64,000 bases of DNA from the NCBI RefSeq assembly GCF_022346995.1, contig NZ_JAKRNM010000006.1, forward strand, positions 124,001-188,000, written 5' to 3'. Made by a program: the position numbers and the translations under genes. Of the stretch, positions 31,701-39,862 are shown one piece after another (within the stretch, counting starts at the first letter, position 1; every line of letters begins with the position of its first letter). The notes under the pieces are model-generated. The model saw only the letters and a list, made by a program, of their open reading frames with translations, ran no database searches and was not told where the DNA came from. The stretch is from Paenibacillus sp. ACRRY (lineage in GTDB: Bacteria > Bacillota > Bacilli > Paenibacillales > Paenibacillaceae).

Positions 31701-34303
31701 ATGTAGCTGTACTTGGGGATTTCAATGACTTCCAGTTCTCCAAGACTTTGAATATTATTGAAGGCAATGAACTGGACAATCTGGTGAATAAGCTGCCAGA
31801 AAATAAACGTTATTCCTACATTTATGACGGTAATTCTCAAACACTGGACCACGTTTTGGTGAGCAAAAATCTGTCTGAAACAGCAGCCATTGAAGTGGTG
31901 CATGTGAATGCGGATTTTGAAACAGCTGATGGACGCGTCAGTGACCATGATCCACTGCTTGCACAACTGAGCATTGGAAGTAACGCAGAGGAAGGTGACT
32001 TCAACCTTCGTGTATTGCACACCAATGACACGCATGCGCACTTGGATAACATTCCGCGCCGCGTAACGGCGATCAAAGAAACACGTAACGATAACACCTT
32101 GGTGCTGGATGCCGGGGACGTGTTCTCTGGAACCCTGTATTTCAATCTGTTCAATGGTCAAGCGGATCTGGAATTCATGAACATGATCGGATACGACGCA
32201 ATGACCTTTGGTAACCACGAGTTTGATAAAGGGACTGGCGTGCTGAAGCAATTCATTGAGAAAGCGGAATTCCCATTCGTAAGTGCCAATATCGACTTTA
32301 CGAAGGATGCCAACTTGGGCAGCTTATACAAAGATACCATTGGTCGACCGGCTGAAAAGGCTGAGATCTATCCGGCTATCATTACGGAAGTAAACGGCGA
32401 GAAGGTGGGAATCTTCGGCTTAACGACTACAGATACCGTATCTCTGTCCTCACCGGGAGATGATCTGAAGTTCGAGAATTACATTGCAAGTGCACAGGCA
32501 ACCGTTGCCATGCTGGAGCAAGAAGGAATTAACAAAATTATTGCACTGACTCACCTGGGATACTCGGAAGACCTGAAGCTGGCTGAAGCTGTGGAGGGCA
32601 TCGATATTGTAGTCGGAGGTCACTCGCACACGATTCTAAGCGAGCCGGTAGTGGTCGAGACTCATGCTGAACCGATTCTGGTTGTCCAAACGGGAGAATA
32701 TGATGTTTCCCTGGGTCAATTGGATGTCACGTTCGATGCAGAAGGTGTGTTGAAAACGTGGAACGGCAAATTGCTGAGTCTGGATGCGAAAGATTCTGCG
32801 GGTAATTATGTATATCAAGATGACCCGGCAGCAAAAGCAAAGCTGGCAGAATATGCACCACAGCTGGAAGAGTTCAAGAAAGAAGTCATCGGCAAAACGA
32901 ACGTATTCCTCGATGGAGAACGTGGTAACGTACGCAAGCAGGAAACCAACCTGGGTAACCTGATGACAGACGGCATGCTGGAAAAAGTGAAAGCCATCGT
33001 CAAGGAAAACGACGTGAAAGGATATGTGGCCATCCAAAACGGCGGCGGTATCCGGGCATCGTTCCAGAAAGGTGACATTACGTTGGGTGATCTGCTCACC
33101 GTTATGCCATTCGGTAACAACCTATCTGCACTGAAAATGACAGGTAAGGAAATTACAGCTGCTCTGGAAAATGGTGTGAGCGGTGTGGAAACAGGAGAGG
33201 GACGCTTCCCGCAAGTATCGGGCATGCGCTTTTACTACGATTCCACGAAACCAGGTGAGAAAATTGATTCTGCGACCAATACCGTGACGCAAGAAGGTCA
33301 ACGCATAGTGAAAGTGCAAATCAAAAATGCGGATGGTACGTACACAGATATTGATCCAAACGGATACTACATTGTGGCGACCAACTCCTTTATGGCTGGC
33401 GGCGGAGACTTCTACCGCGCCATGAGAGCAGCGAAGGATGACAACCGCTTCTATGAACTGAATCTGGTAGACTATGAGATTTTCCATGAGCATTTGGATC
33501 GGGTGGGTGTAGTTAATCAGACAACAGAAGGACGCAGTACGGATCTGAAAGGATCTCCGCTTCCGGGTGAAGGAAACGGAAGTAATCCTGGTAATGGTGG
33601 AGGAAACAACGGTAGCAATCCGGGCAGTGGCAATAGTGGTGGGGGCACAACAACACCGACTACACCAACGACACCGGAAACGCCAACCAATCCGACAGAA
33701 CCAACGACACCAACAACGCCATCTGTTCCGGGTAATGGAAATGGCGATGGAACGACAACACCGAATCCGGGTGTCATTCTTAAGGATATCGATAATCACT
33801 GGGCAGCTGCTGCAATCCAGGAAGCCATTTCCCGGGGAATTGTTAACGGATATGCAGACGGTAATTTCCGTCCTAATGCTCCGGCTACACGTGCTGAATT
33901 TGCAGTCATGCTTGCAAGAGCATTCGAACTTCCAGCCAGCAACAAGGCGTTAACGTTCAAGGATGCGAATAAAATTCCGGCGTGGGCACAATCCTTTATA
34001 GCCCAGGCGGTTGAACAAGGCATTATCAGCGGATACACTGATGAGACATTCCGTGCATCAGGCAAAGTAACACGCGTGGAAATGACAGTCATGCTGGTAA
34101 GAGCACTGGGACTTCCGATTGAATCCAATGCAACGTTAAGCTTCACAGATGCAAATAAAGTTCCGGCATGGGCAGTTCCTTACATTGCTGCAGCTTATGA
34201 AGCCGGATTGGTTAAGGGCTCAGGCAATAACATGTTTAATCCGCTTGCGAATGCAACCCGTGCAGAAGTGGTGACGTTGTTGATCTCGGCAAGTGAACTA
34301 TAA
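28727..34303 (+). CDS. Giant SLH-anchored endonuclease/5'-nucleotidase surface protein
   Basis: 1858 residues. ATG 28727 follows GGGGGTAGGAAAAAG and opens a signal peptide (LRLFLAMILLVTGAIPAGLF...AAAA). Domains in order: DUF6359-like (about 40-150), chitobiase-C/FN3-like repeat, OB-type domain, second FN3-like repeat, another OB-type domain, an endonuclease/exonuclease/phosphatase domain (about 780-1080: TFNVENF, IMEVQDND, ANHLNSKGGD, LGDFND, SDHDPLL), then a 5'-nucleotidase (about 1090-1590: LHTNDTHAHLD, DAGD, TFGNHEFDKG, GGHSHT, and C-terminal NLGNLMTDGML...GGGIRASF), a Gly/Asn then Thr/Pro linker, and three SLH domains (about 1683-1858). It should degrade extracellular nucleic acid to nucleosides and phosphate while held on the cell wall. 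All catalytic motifs seem intact. Confidence 0.9.
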   Translation: MHSKQIKSWLRLFLAMILLVTGAIPAGLFSSKAAAADEPLTVAQAQAKNSDKSIATVEGYVVGYYNSGSSIQLSPPFTSDTNFALADRPDETDVSKMMPVQVPTNAPRSTFGLQSNTALYHSKVRINSASLETYFTVNGIKSTSSTTFQLIDETPETKVANVTANPSSGAVPAGTQVTLETTTVGAAVYYKQDTDTNYLPYTVPITVNDATYIETYAAKDGLENSELIHFNYTIVDNTPISISSARNQSENTPITVQGIVTYREESGGMANLYIQDENAGIVVRGTDSTVEPGDRIEAYGPLTIYNGLLQIEKDKAGFPGGYIKILDKNQGIPAPITLISKDFMPAEGGGKGAGGIFEGMLVEVNEVTVTRSSSSTFFATDADGAEITIYAKNSPTALAVGKTYEKVTGVMTYHTSYGLELIPRTAADVVENLLSVTASAPSGGIVKGSTVTLSSPTAGAEIYYTVDGTEPTQTSTLYSGPITVDEDTVVKAMAVSGGNTSDVYSFTYTVLQELDNLRIHDIQGASHNSLYDGLAVQNVEGIVTHVVNASSFYMQEIPGMEDDDVKTSEGILIYKSTHGMAVGNKVSVSGQVKEYATATTELATTEIVATAITVEGESQTLPEPVILGKNGRMIPTVIDSDQFGEFNPDVDAIDFYESLEGMRVQLDQATIVGPYSSEPGLAVVVDNGENNPLRTPAGGVILTGDGAEPFESSLNPQRLFINKKPSQAVKTGDKLADSVKGVMTYANGNFKVVPEGNLLPAIISSDLKQATTEIEQADDKLTIATFNVENFSQKDAARAVKIGSIVVNNLKNPDVIGIMEVQDNDGATDSGTTAADASFQTLIDAIANNGGPTYKYTDIAPVNNLDGGAPGANIRVGFLYNEARVSLKQGTKGDATTAIQVESDGTLSLNPGRIDPTNDAFASSRKPLAAEFEFNGERVVVIANHLNSKGGDLKPYGSIQPATRSSEIQRARQATAVNGFVKELLDKDPNVNVAVLGDFNDFQFSKTLNIIEGNELDNLVNKLPENKRYSYIYDGNSQTLDHVLVSKNLSETAAIEVVHVNADFETADGRVSDHDPLLAQLSIGSNAEEGDFNLRVLHTNDTHAHLDNIPRRVTAIKETRNDNTLVLDAGDVFSGTLYFNLFNGQADLEFMNMIGYDAMTFGNHEFDKGTGVLKQFIEKAEFPFVSANIDFTKDANLGSLYKDTIGRPAEKAEIYPAIITEVNGEKVGIFGLTTTDTVSLSSPGDDLKFENYIASAQATVAMLEQEGINKIIALTHLGYSEDLKLAEAVEGIDIVVGGHSHTILSEPVVVETHAEPILVVQTGEYDVSLGQLDVTFDAEGVLKTWNGKLLSLDAKDSAGNYVYQDDPAAKAKLAEYAPQLEEFKKEVIGKTNVFLDGERGNVRKQETNLGNLMTDGMLEKVKAIVKENDVKGYVAIQNGGGIRASFQKGDITLGDLLTVMPFGNNLSALKMTGKEITAALENGVSGVETGEGRFPQVSGMRFYYDSTKPGEKIDSATNTVTQEGQRIVKVQIKNADGTYTDIDPNGYYIVATNSFMAGGGDFYRAMRAAKDDNRFYELNLVDYEIFHEHLDRVGVVNQTTEGRSTDLKGSPLPGEGNGSNPGNGGGNNGSNPGSGNSGGGTTTPTTPTTPETPTNPTEPTTPTTPSVPGNGNGDGTTTPNPGVILKDIDNHWAAAAIQEAISRGIVNGYADGNFRPNAPATRAEFAVMLARAFELPASNKALTFKDANKIPAWAQSFIAQAVEQGIISGYTDETFRASGKVTRVEMTVMLVRALGLPIESNATLSFTDANKVPAWAVPYIAAAYEAGLVKGSGNNMFNPLANATRAEVVTLLISASEL

Positions 34304-34407
34304 TTAGAATCTGTATTAAAGAAGTTAAGCTTCCCAATCAGAAACAAATCAGGTTTGTTCAAATCGCTACAAACCCCGAATGAGTTTAACTTCTAGCACT
34401 CGATTTA

Positions 34408-34446
34408 AACGGCTTGCAGACCACAATCTGTAAGCCGTTTTTTTAC
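34408..34446 (+). terminator. Terminator after the giant nucleotidase gene
   Basis: AACGGCTTGCAGA (34408-34420) pairs with TCTGTAAGCCGTT (34427-34439; one GU), then T7. Confidence 0.9.
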
Positions 34447-34516
34447 TATTTAATTACTGTTCATTTTCACCATGAGCGAGTATAGTAAACAGGATTATAA
34501 TGGAAGGAGTGATGAT

Positions 34517-34729
34517 ATGCAGGATCAACCGATTTTACTTGCATTGGTTGCCATAATCGCAGGAATTTTCAGCATGTTGGGCGGTATGAAGAATTGGGAT
34601 TGGTTTATGAGTACCTTTCAGGCAGGGCTTTTCGTGAAAACGATTGGGCGACAGGCAGCAAGGGTAGTGTATGGCATTTTGGGTATAGTACTCATTACAA
34701 TTGGTGTCTTATTGTTGCTTATTGGATAA
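34517..34729 (+). CDS. Imm17-family-like small membrane protein
   Basis: 70 residues with two TM helices. MKNWDWFMSTFQAGLFVKTI followed by GRQAARVVYGILGIVLITIG matches the Imm17 (immunity protein 17) pattern: NWDWF, then GRxxARxxYxxLGxxLxxxG. Such proteins normally protect against a cognate polymorphic toxin. No toxin gene is nearby, so it is an orphan immunity gene or has a housekeeping role. AAGGAGTGATGAT precedes the ATG. Confidence 0.7.
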   Translation: MQDQPILLALVAIIAGIFSMLGGMKNWDWFMSTFQAGLFVKTIGRQAARVVYGILGIVLITIGVLLLLIG

Positions 34730-34848
34730 GGTAGTAGTTCAGTTTAAAGTATACATACCTACATAGCTCCATTAGAAATGCATCTCAAATGTAGATCCAG
34801 CCTTAAGGAAATCAGTTTGTTCTAATTCCAGAAAAAACAAGTATATAC

Positions 34849-34883
34849 AAAAGACCACCGATAAATTTATCGGTGGTCTTTTT
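34849..34883. terminator. Bidirectional terminator
   Basis: AAAAGACCACCGATAAA and its mirror form a near-perfect palindrome centred at 34866, with T runs in both directions. It ends the opuA operon (reverse) and the Imm17-like transcript (forward). Confidence 0.92.
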
Positions 34884-34915
34884 ACCATAATCAGGTTTAA
34901 ACATCTCAAAATGGT

Positions 34916-37507
34916 TTAATTATCTTTTAAATCTTCAACTGAGTCGATATCCATGTAAGTCGGAACAACCAGCCCTTGTTTAACGCCAGTCATGCTGACG
35001 GCGATATCTTCGATCTGGTCTCCATATGTCTCCCAGTAGTCTCCGTGTGTAAGTGGGAGCCAGACGGCTGGGGATGCATCGATATCACCTGCTGCCAAGC
35101 CTGCCCACATAGGTCCGGCTTCAACTTGCAGTGCTTTGACTGTATAGCCAAGTTTCGTCTCAAGCACATACTTCAGCAGATTTGTACTTGCAATTTCCGA
35201 GTCCCAAGCAACGTAACCAAGGCGCAAATTATCTCCGCTAACACGGGTTAGCCCTTTGGTCCATTCATCAATTTGGTCCGGATGCTTTTCTGCATAATTC
35301 TTGGCAGCTTCTTCAGGTGAGATACCCTTTTGAATATCGACCATGATTTCACTCATTTGATCTGCAGTCCAATTAAAACGAGAGAAGAATTCATAGGCAA
35401 CGGGATGATCTTCTTTTATCCCTTTACGTCCTACAGTATGAACTTCCTCGGCATCACCGAAGATCAAGTCAGGATCATCCAGATACTTCAGATCATACTG
35501 ATTGAACATCCAGTGCGGAGTCCAGCCTGTAACGATGATTGGCTCTTGATTTTTGTAGGCTTTGTCCAGTGAAGCAGTCATCGCTGCTCCAGAGCCTTCG
35601 ATCAGGTTCCAGTTGGACAATTCATAATTTTCAATGGCATTTTTGGTAGCTTTCATGAGACCTGCACCTGGGTCGATCCCTACAATCTGGTGATTAACTT
35701 CCACTCCAACGTTAGCGTTAGCCGTTGGAGTGGAGGAGGAAGCAGCACCTGTTTCGAGATCTTCAATCGAATTCACGTCCGTCATGTATGAAGGAACAAC
35801 GAGACCAGTACGTACACCTGTCATATTGGCTCCGAGATCCTCCACTTGGTCTTTGTAACGTTCCCAGTAGTCGGCATGCGTAAGTGGCAGCCAAGCTGCA
35901 GGAGAAGCATCTACATCACCTGAAGCGACACCGGTCCACATCGGTCCAGCTTCAACTTGGAGGGCGTTTACTTTATAACCCAGTTTGTTTTCCATCACAT
36001 ATTTCAGCAAGTTGGTGCTGGCGATTTCGGAATCCCAAGCAACATAGCTGAGTTTAAATGTGTCGCCGTTAACAGGAGTCAGACCTTTGGTCCATTCGTT
36101 AATCTGATCTGCATGTTTCTTAGCGTAGTCTTCGGCAGCTTGCTCAGGAGACGTGCCATCCTGAATGGCAATCATCATTTCGCCCATATCTTCCGAAGAC
36201 CACTCGAAGCGGGATAGGAATTCATAAGCTACAGGATGATCTTCCTTCAACCCTTTACGAGCAATGGTATGAATTTCTTCGGCATCACCGAAGGATTTCT
36301 GAGGATCATCCAGATATTTCAGATCATATTTGTTGAACATCCAGTGCGGAGTCCAACCTGTAATGATAATCGGTTCTTCAGCTTTGAGTGCTTTGTCCAA
36401 TGTAGCTGTCATGGCTGCACCCGATCCTTCAATCAGAGTCCAGTCAGACAGTTTATAATCTTCAATGGCTTTGGCCGCAGATTTCATAATCCCTGCACCC
36501 GGGTCAATACCAATGATCTGATAATTGACTTCTTCACCTACAGCATTGCTTGCTCCGTTGTTGCCGCCAGCAGAAGTACTGCTGCCAGTGAAGTATTGGG
36601 AGAATCCGGCAACAAGTACAACGAGTGTAGCTGCTGCTGCAATCCACGCTTTCTGTTTAGAAGATACACGAGATGTCTTTTTACGACCCGGCATAAACAG
36701 GTTCTGCGTGAAACGGTCGAGTACAATCGCGAGTACCACGACAGCCAGACCCGCTTCAAAACCTTTACCGATCTGAAGCTGCGTTACCGCGCGATATACT
36801 TCCGCACCAATACCCTGTGCACCGATCATGGATGCAATGACAACCATGGACAGCGACAGCATAATCGTTTGGTTGATACCCGACATGACGGTAGGCAAGG
36901 CGAGTGGAAGCTGTACTTTGAACAGTTTTTGCATAGAAGTTGAACCAAATGCATCAGCGGCTTCAACCAGTTCGCCAGAAACCTGTTTGATACCCAGATG
37001 AGTCAGACGAATGGTTGGCGGAATCGCGAAGATAACAGATGCGATAACACCAGGAACGACACCGAGACTAAAGAATGTTACGGCTGGCAGCAAATACACA
37101 AATGCAGGCATCGTCTGCATGAAATCAAGCAGAGGCGTAATAATACGTGCTGCCGTTTTGCTGTATGCAAGCCAGATTCCGACCGGTACACCAAGCAGGA
37201 TGGAGATCAATCCTGATGTGATAACCAGGCCGAGTGTATCCATCGATTGGGACCAGTAGCCCAGGTTATCTACGAGCAAGAACCCGATCACCGTAAATAG
37301 GGTAAGCGGCAACCGGCCAACAAGAAACGCCAGTACACCAAGTATGGCAATGAACAGGAGCGGATGTGGGAGCATGAACAGCCCTGAGAAGAATCCGACA
37401 ACCTCCTGAATAACAACTGAAATGACGCTAAACAATCCGGAAAGCGAGGAGCTCATCCAGTCAACGATGGATTCAATCCACGACGCTAGTGGTATTTTGG
37501 GAATCAT
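34916..37507 (-). CDS. opuAB: Glycine betaine ABC permease fused to two tandem binding domains
   Basis: 863 residues. Residues 1-285 are an OpuAB/ProW-type permease (VPVGIWLAYSK, the EAA-like ELVEAADAFGSTSMQKLFKV). One more TM (QKAWIAAAATLVVLVAGFSQ, ~290-310) leads to two OpuAC binding domains (about 330-590 and 612-863) joined by an Ala/Ser/Thr linker. Both keep the same ligand-site segments: IEGSGAAMTA and GWTPHWMFN(K/Q)YDLKYLDD. The two domains are highly similar, an internal duplication. Fused OpuABC is known from Lactococcus, tandem domains from few species; with a homodimeric permease there would be four binding sites per transporter. Start after GGAGG overlaps the ATPase gene by 35 bases. 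Confidence 0.92.
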   Translation of the reverse strand: MIPKIPLASWIESIVDWMSSSLSGLFSVISVVIQEVVGFFSGLFMLPHPLLFIAILGVLAFLVGRLPLTLFTVIGFLLVDNLGYWSQSMDTLGLVITSGLISILLGVPVGIWLAYSKTAARIITPLLDFMQTMPAFVYLLPAVTFFSLGVVPGVIASVIFAIPPTIRLTHLGIKQVSGELVEAADAFGSTSMQKLFKVQLPLALPTVMSGINQTIMLSLSMVVIASMIGAQGIGAEVYRAVTQLQIGKGFEAGLAVVVLAIVLDRFTQNLFMPGRKKTSRVSSKQKAWIAAAATLVVLVAGFSQYFTGSSTSAGGNNGASNAVGEEVNYQIIGIDPGAGIMKSAAKAIEDYKLSDWTLIEGSGAAMTATLDKALKAEEPIIITGWTPHWMFNKYDLKYLDDPQKSFGDAEEIHTIARKGLKEDHPVAYEFLSRFEWSSEDMGEMMIAIQDGTSPEQAAEDYAKKHADQINEWTKGLTPVNGDTFKLSYVAWDSEIASTNLLKYVMENKLGYKVNALQVEAGPMWTGVASGDVDASPAAWLPLTHADYWERYKDQVEDLGANMTGVRTGLVVPSYMTDVNSIEDLETGAASSSTPTANANVGVEVNHQIVGIDPGAGLMKATKNAIENYELSNWNLIEGSGAAMTASLDKAYKNQEPIIVTGWTPHWMFNQYDLKYLDDPDLIFGDAEEVHTVGRKGIKEDHPVAYEFFSRFNWTADQMSEIMVDIQKGISPEEAAKNYAEKHPDQIDEWTKGLTRVSGDNLRLGYVAWDSEIASTNLLKYVLETKLGYTVKALQVEAGPMWAGLAAGDIDASPAVWLPLTHGDYWETYGDQIEDIAVSMTGVKQGLVVPTYMDIDSVEDLKDN

Positions 37508-38702
37508 TCACGAGTTCCTCCTTTACTGCAACTTCACCGCTTAGTGCACCCAGCAGGGCACCGCGGACGATAACACCTTGCAGGCGGCCATTTTCATTGA
37601 CAACCGCGAGAGGTACATGTGCTGAACTTGTAATCTCAAACAATTCATGAATCAACGTCTCAGGTGGAACCGTAGGTCCATCTGTGATCAGGATGTCATT
37701 CAACGTTTTGCTTTCACGCATCGCACGGGACGCATCTTCTGCTGTAATGACACCAAGCAATTTCTTCGAACGGTCAATGACAAACAGGTTGGAAATACCA
37801 CGTTCGCGCATTAATTCGAGGGCAACACGAGGACCACGGTCAAGCGTAATCGTTTCAGGGCGCCGCATAACGTGTGATGCAGTGAGGACTTTGGACAAAT
37901 CCACGTCTTCGACGAAGCGGGCCACGTAAGAGTTGGCCGGTTGAATCATAATTTCTTCCGGAGTACCGATCTGCACGACAGCGCCGTCTTTCATGAGGGC
38001 AATACGATCGCCGATGCGCAGCGCTTCGTCCAAGTCATGGGTAATGAAAATAATTGTCTTTTTCATTTTATCCTGAAGCTCAATCAGTTCATCCTGCATA
38101 TCCCGGCGGATCAGTGGGTCTAGTGCACTGAACGCTTCATCCATCAAAAGTACTTCCGGGTCATTGGCAAGCGCACGAGCCAAACCGACACGCTGCTGCA
38201 TACCACCACTCAGTTCATCTGGCATCTTATCTTCCCAGCCTTTGAGGCCAACCAGTTCAAGTGAGGTTTTCGCTTTTTCCCTGCGAACAGCTTTGTCCAC
38301 CTTTTGGACTTCAAGTCCATACTCCACATTATCAAGAACGGTACGGTGCGGGAACAACGCAAATTTCTGGAATACCATGCTGATTGTTTTCCGGCGTACT
38401 TCGCGCAATTGTTCTTTGTTCATTTTACGTAGATCCTTGCCATGAACGAGAATTTCGCCGGATGTTGGTTCAATCAGTCGATTGAACATCCGAACCAGTG
38501 TGGATTTACCACTCCCCGAAAGTCCCATGATGACAAAAATCTCACCTTGCTTAATCTCCATGTTGACCCGGTTAACACCAACCGTTATTTGTTTTTCTTT
38601 GGCCAACTTTTCTTTTCCCCAACCTTGCTCCAGTAATTGCAGACCTTGCTCGGTTTGGGGGCCAAACAGTTTACTTACATTTTTTACTTCAAGTATGGTC
38701 AT
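37473..38702 (-). CDS. opuAA: Glycine betaine ABC transporter ATPase (OpuAA) with CBS domains
   Basis: 409 residues. Walker A GLSGSGKST, signature LSGGMQQRVGLARAL, Walker B VLLMDEAFSALD; the N-terminal loop LFGPQTEQGLQLLEQGWGKE is typical of OpuAA/ProV. C-terminal ~120 residues are two CBS motifs (VMRRPETITLDRGPRVALEL, ...LIHELFEITSSAHVPLAVVN), the ionic-strength/c-di-AMP sensor of OpuA. AGAAGGGG before ATG 38702 sets the start; the longer frame upstream is unlikely. Confidence 0.93.
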   Translation of the reverse strand: MTILEVKNVSKLFGPQTEQGLQLLEQGWGKEKLAKEKQITVGVNRVNMEIKQGEIFVIMGLSGSGKSTLVRMFNRLIEPTSGEILVHGKDLRKMNKEQLREVRRKTISMVFQKFALFPHRTVLDNVEYGLEVQKVDKAVRREKAKTSLELVGLKGWEDKMPDELSGGMQQRVGLARALANDPEVLLMDEAFSALDPLIRRDMQDELIELQDKMKKTIIFITHDLDEALRIGDRIALMKDGAVVQIGTPEEIMIQPANSYVARFVEDVDLSKVLTASHVMRRPETITLDRGPRVALELMRERGISNLFVIDRSKKLLGVITAEDASRAMRESKTLNDILITDGPTVPPETLIHELFEITSSAHVPLAVVNENGRLQGVIVRGALLGALSGEVAVKEELVNDSQNTTSVVD

Positions 38703-38833
38703 GTTTTCACCCCTTCTGATGTGTTGTGCACTTCGAACGGCTTTCAGCATCCACAAGCCCATACACTTGTGCGCCCAGCCACGAAATCCGGTAATTGTTG
38801 CTTCGCTTCCCGTCTTTCTGGGTAACGTTTTGT

Positions 38834-38862
38834 ATTGTATCAATACTTAACCAGTATATCAA
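38834..38862 (-). promoter_or_regulatory. opuA promoter
   Basis: On the reverse strand: TTGATA (38862-38857), 17-base spacer, TACAAT (38839-38834), giving a leader of about 125 bases before opuAA. Confidence 0.8.
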
Positions 38863-38883
38863 CCGAATAAACAGTACATAATG

Positions 38884-38907
38884 TTTGTACAGTAAAAACT
38901 GTACAAA
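38884..38907. promoter_or_regulatory. Perfect palindromic operator between opuA and gbsR-like genes
   Basis: TTTGTACAGT-N4-ACTGTACAAA, a perfect 10+10 inverted repeat, 21 bases upstream of the opuA -35 and 52 bases before the gbsR-like -35. Probable binding site for the divergent GbsR-like regulator. Confidence 0.65.
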
Positions 38908-38959
38908 GTTTTACGTCCGAATGCTCTGTTATACTCCTTATTCTGGCTAATAAGGCCGC

Positions 38960-38988
38960 TTTACATTTGATATTGCTTTTTCTACAAT
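38960..38988 (+). promoter_or_regulatory. Promoter of the gbsR-like gene
   Basis: TTTACA (38960-38965), 17-base spacer, TACAAT (38983-38988). The leader to ATG 39197 is about 200 bases and holds no further gene. Confidence 0.7.
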
Positions 38989-39196
38989 AGACAATGAGCT
39001 AATTTAAGCTGTTTTTTGGTTAAAGATAGTCGTAGGCAGATGCAACCTGGTAAGGTTCCATTTTCATACATTGGGTGAATGAAAGCCCTCTGGCGTATAG
39101 GATGTCCGGCCGGGTGCTTTCCCATGTAAGCAGGATCTTGTATGGTTGCAATTATTTGTGCCAAGACTGGGAATGTTCAGAATGGAGGTTGCAAGC

Positions 39197-39772
39197 ATGG
39201 GCTTGGACCATTTACAAGAAGAACAGCAGGCCACCGTGCTTAGAATCCGTAAACGCGTCATTGAAGCTATCGGACGTAATATGGATCTATACGGCGTTAC
39301 GCTGTCCACGGGACACTTATATGGATTGCTTTTTTTTGCAGACAAACCAATGACCCTTGACGATATGGGCCGGGAAATGGAAATGAGCAAAACGAGCATG
39401 AGTACCGGCGTACGTACACTGCTGGATCTGAAAATGGTAAATAAGGTATGGAGCAAAGGCTCCCGGAAAGACCTATATGAAGTGGAGTATGACTGGCATC
39501 AGACGTTTACGGATTATTTTGCGATTAAATGGAGAAAAGCTGTGGAGAGTAACCTTCAGGTGCTGCGTAAGTCCGTTGAGGAGCTGAATCGTTTGATTAA
39601 AGACCTGGACGAGCAGGCAGATGCCGAACTTCTTCACATTCTAAGGGAAGACAAAAATAAAGTGTTGCAAGCGGAAGCATATTACAAATGGCTGGACCGA
39701 CTGATCGACACCATGGAAGATGAAGAAATCTATAAACTGGTTCCGCGGGAAGAGATTCAAGATAACTCTTAA
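39197..39772 (+). CDS. GbsR/OpcR-type MarR-fold regulator
   Basis: 191 residues. Pattern YGVTLSTGHLYGLLFFADKP, MTLDDMGREMEMSKTSMSTG, VRTLLDLKMVNKVW(S)KGSRKD with VEYDWHQTF is that of GbsR-family winged-helix repressors, which sense choline or betaine and control gbsAB and opu genes in Bacillus. Divergent orientation to opuA and the shared palindrome point to control of opuA. TGGAGGTT before ATG 39197 sets the start; upstream in-frame ATGs lack a site. Confidence 0.85.
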   Translation: MGLDHLQEEQQATVLRIRKRVIEAIGRNMDLYGVTLSTGHLYGLLFFADKPMTLDDMGREMEMSKTSMSTGVRTLLDLKMVNKVWSKGSRKDLYEVEYDWHQTFTDYFAIKWRKAVESNLQVLRKSVEELNRLIKDLDEQADAELLHILREDKNKVLQAEAYYKWLDRLIDTMEDEEIYKLVPREEIQDNS

Positions 39773-39783
39773 GTAGAACCCAA

Positions 39784-39813
39784 AAGGCGCTCTCCTGATG
39801 GAGGCGCCTTTTT
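39784..39813. terminator. Bidirectional terminator
   Basis: AAGGCGC (39784-39790) pairs with GCGCCTT (39804-39810), inner CTCC/GGAG-like pairing, T run on the forward side and A run for the reverse side. Confidence 0.75.
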
Positions 39814-39862
39814 GCTGTGTATTTATAATGAAGAAAAAAATCAGATTTCATTCCAATATGCA

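Noticed and set aside
33122..33799. 225-codon reverse-strand frame opposite the Thr/Pro linker of the giant nucleotidase
   Set aside because: Arises from the low-complexity linker and gives an Arg/Cys/Trp-rich product; no ribosome site.
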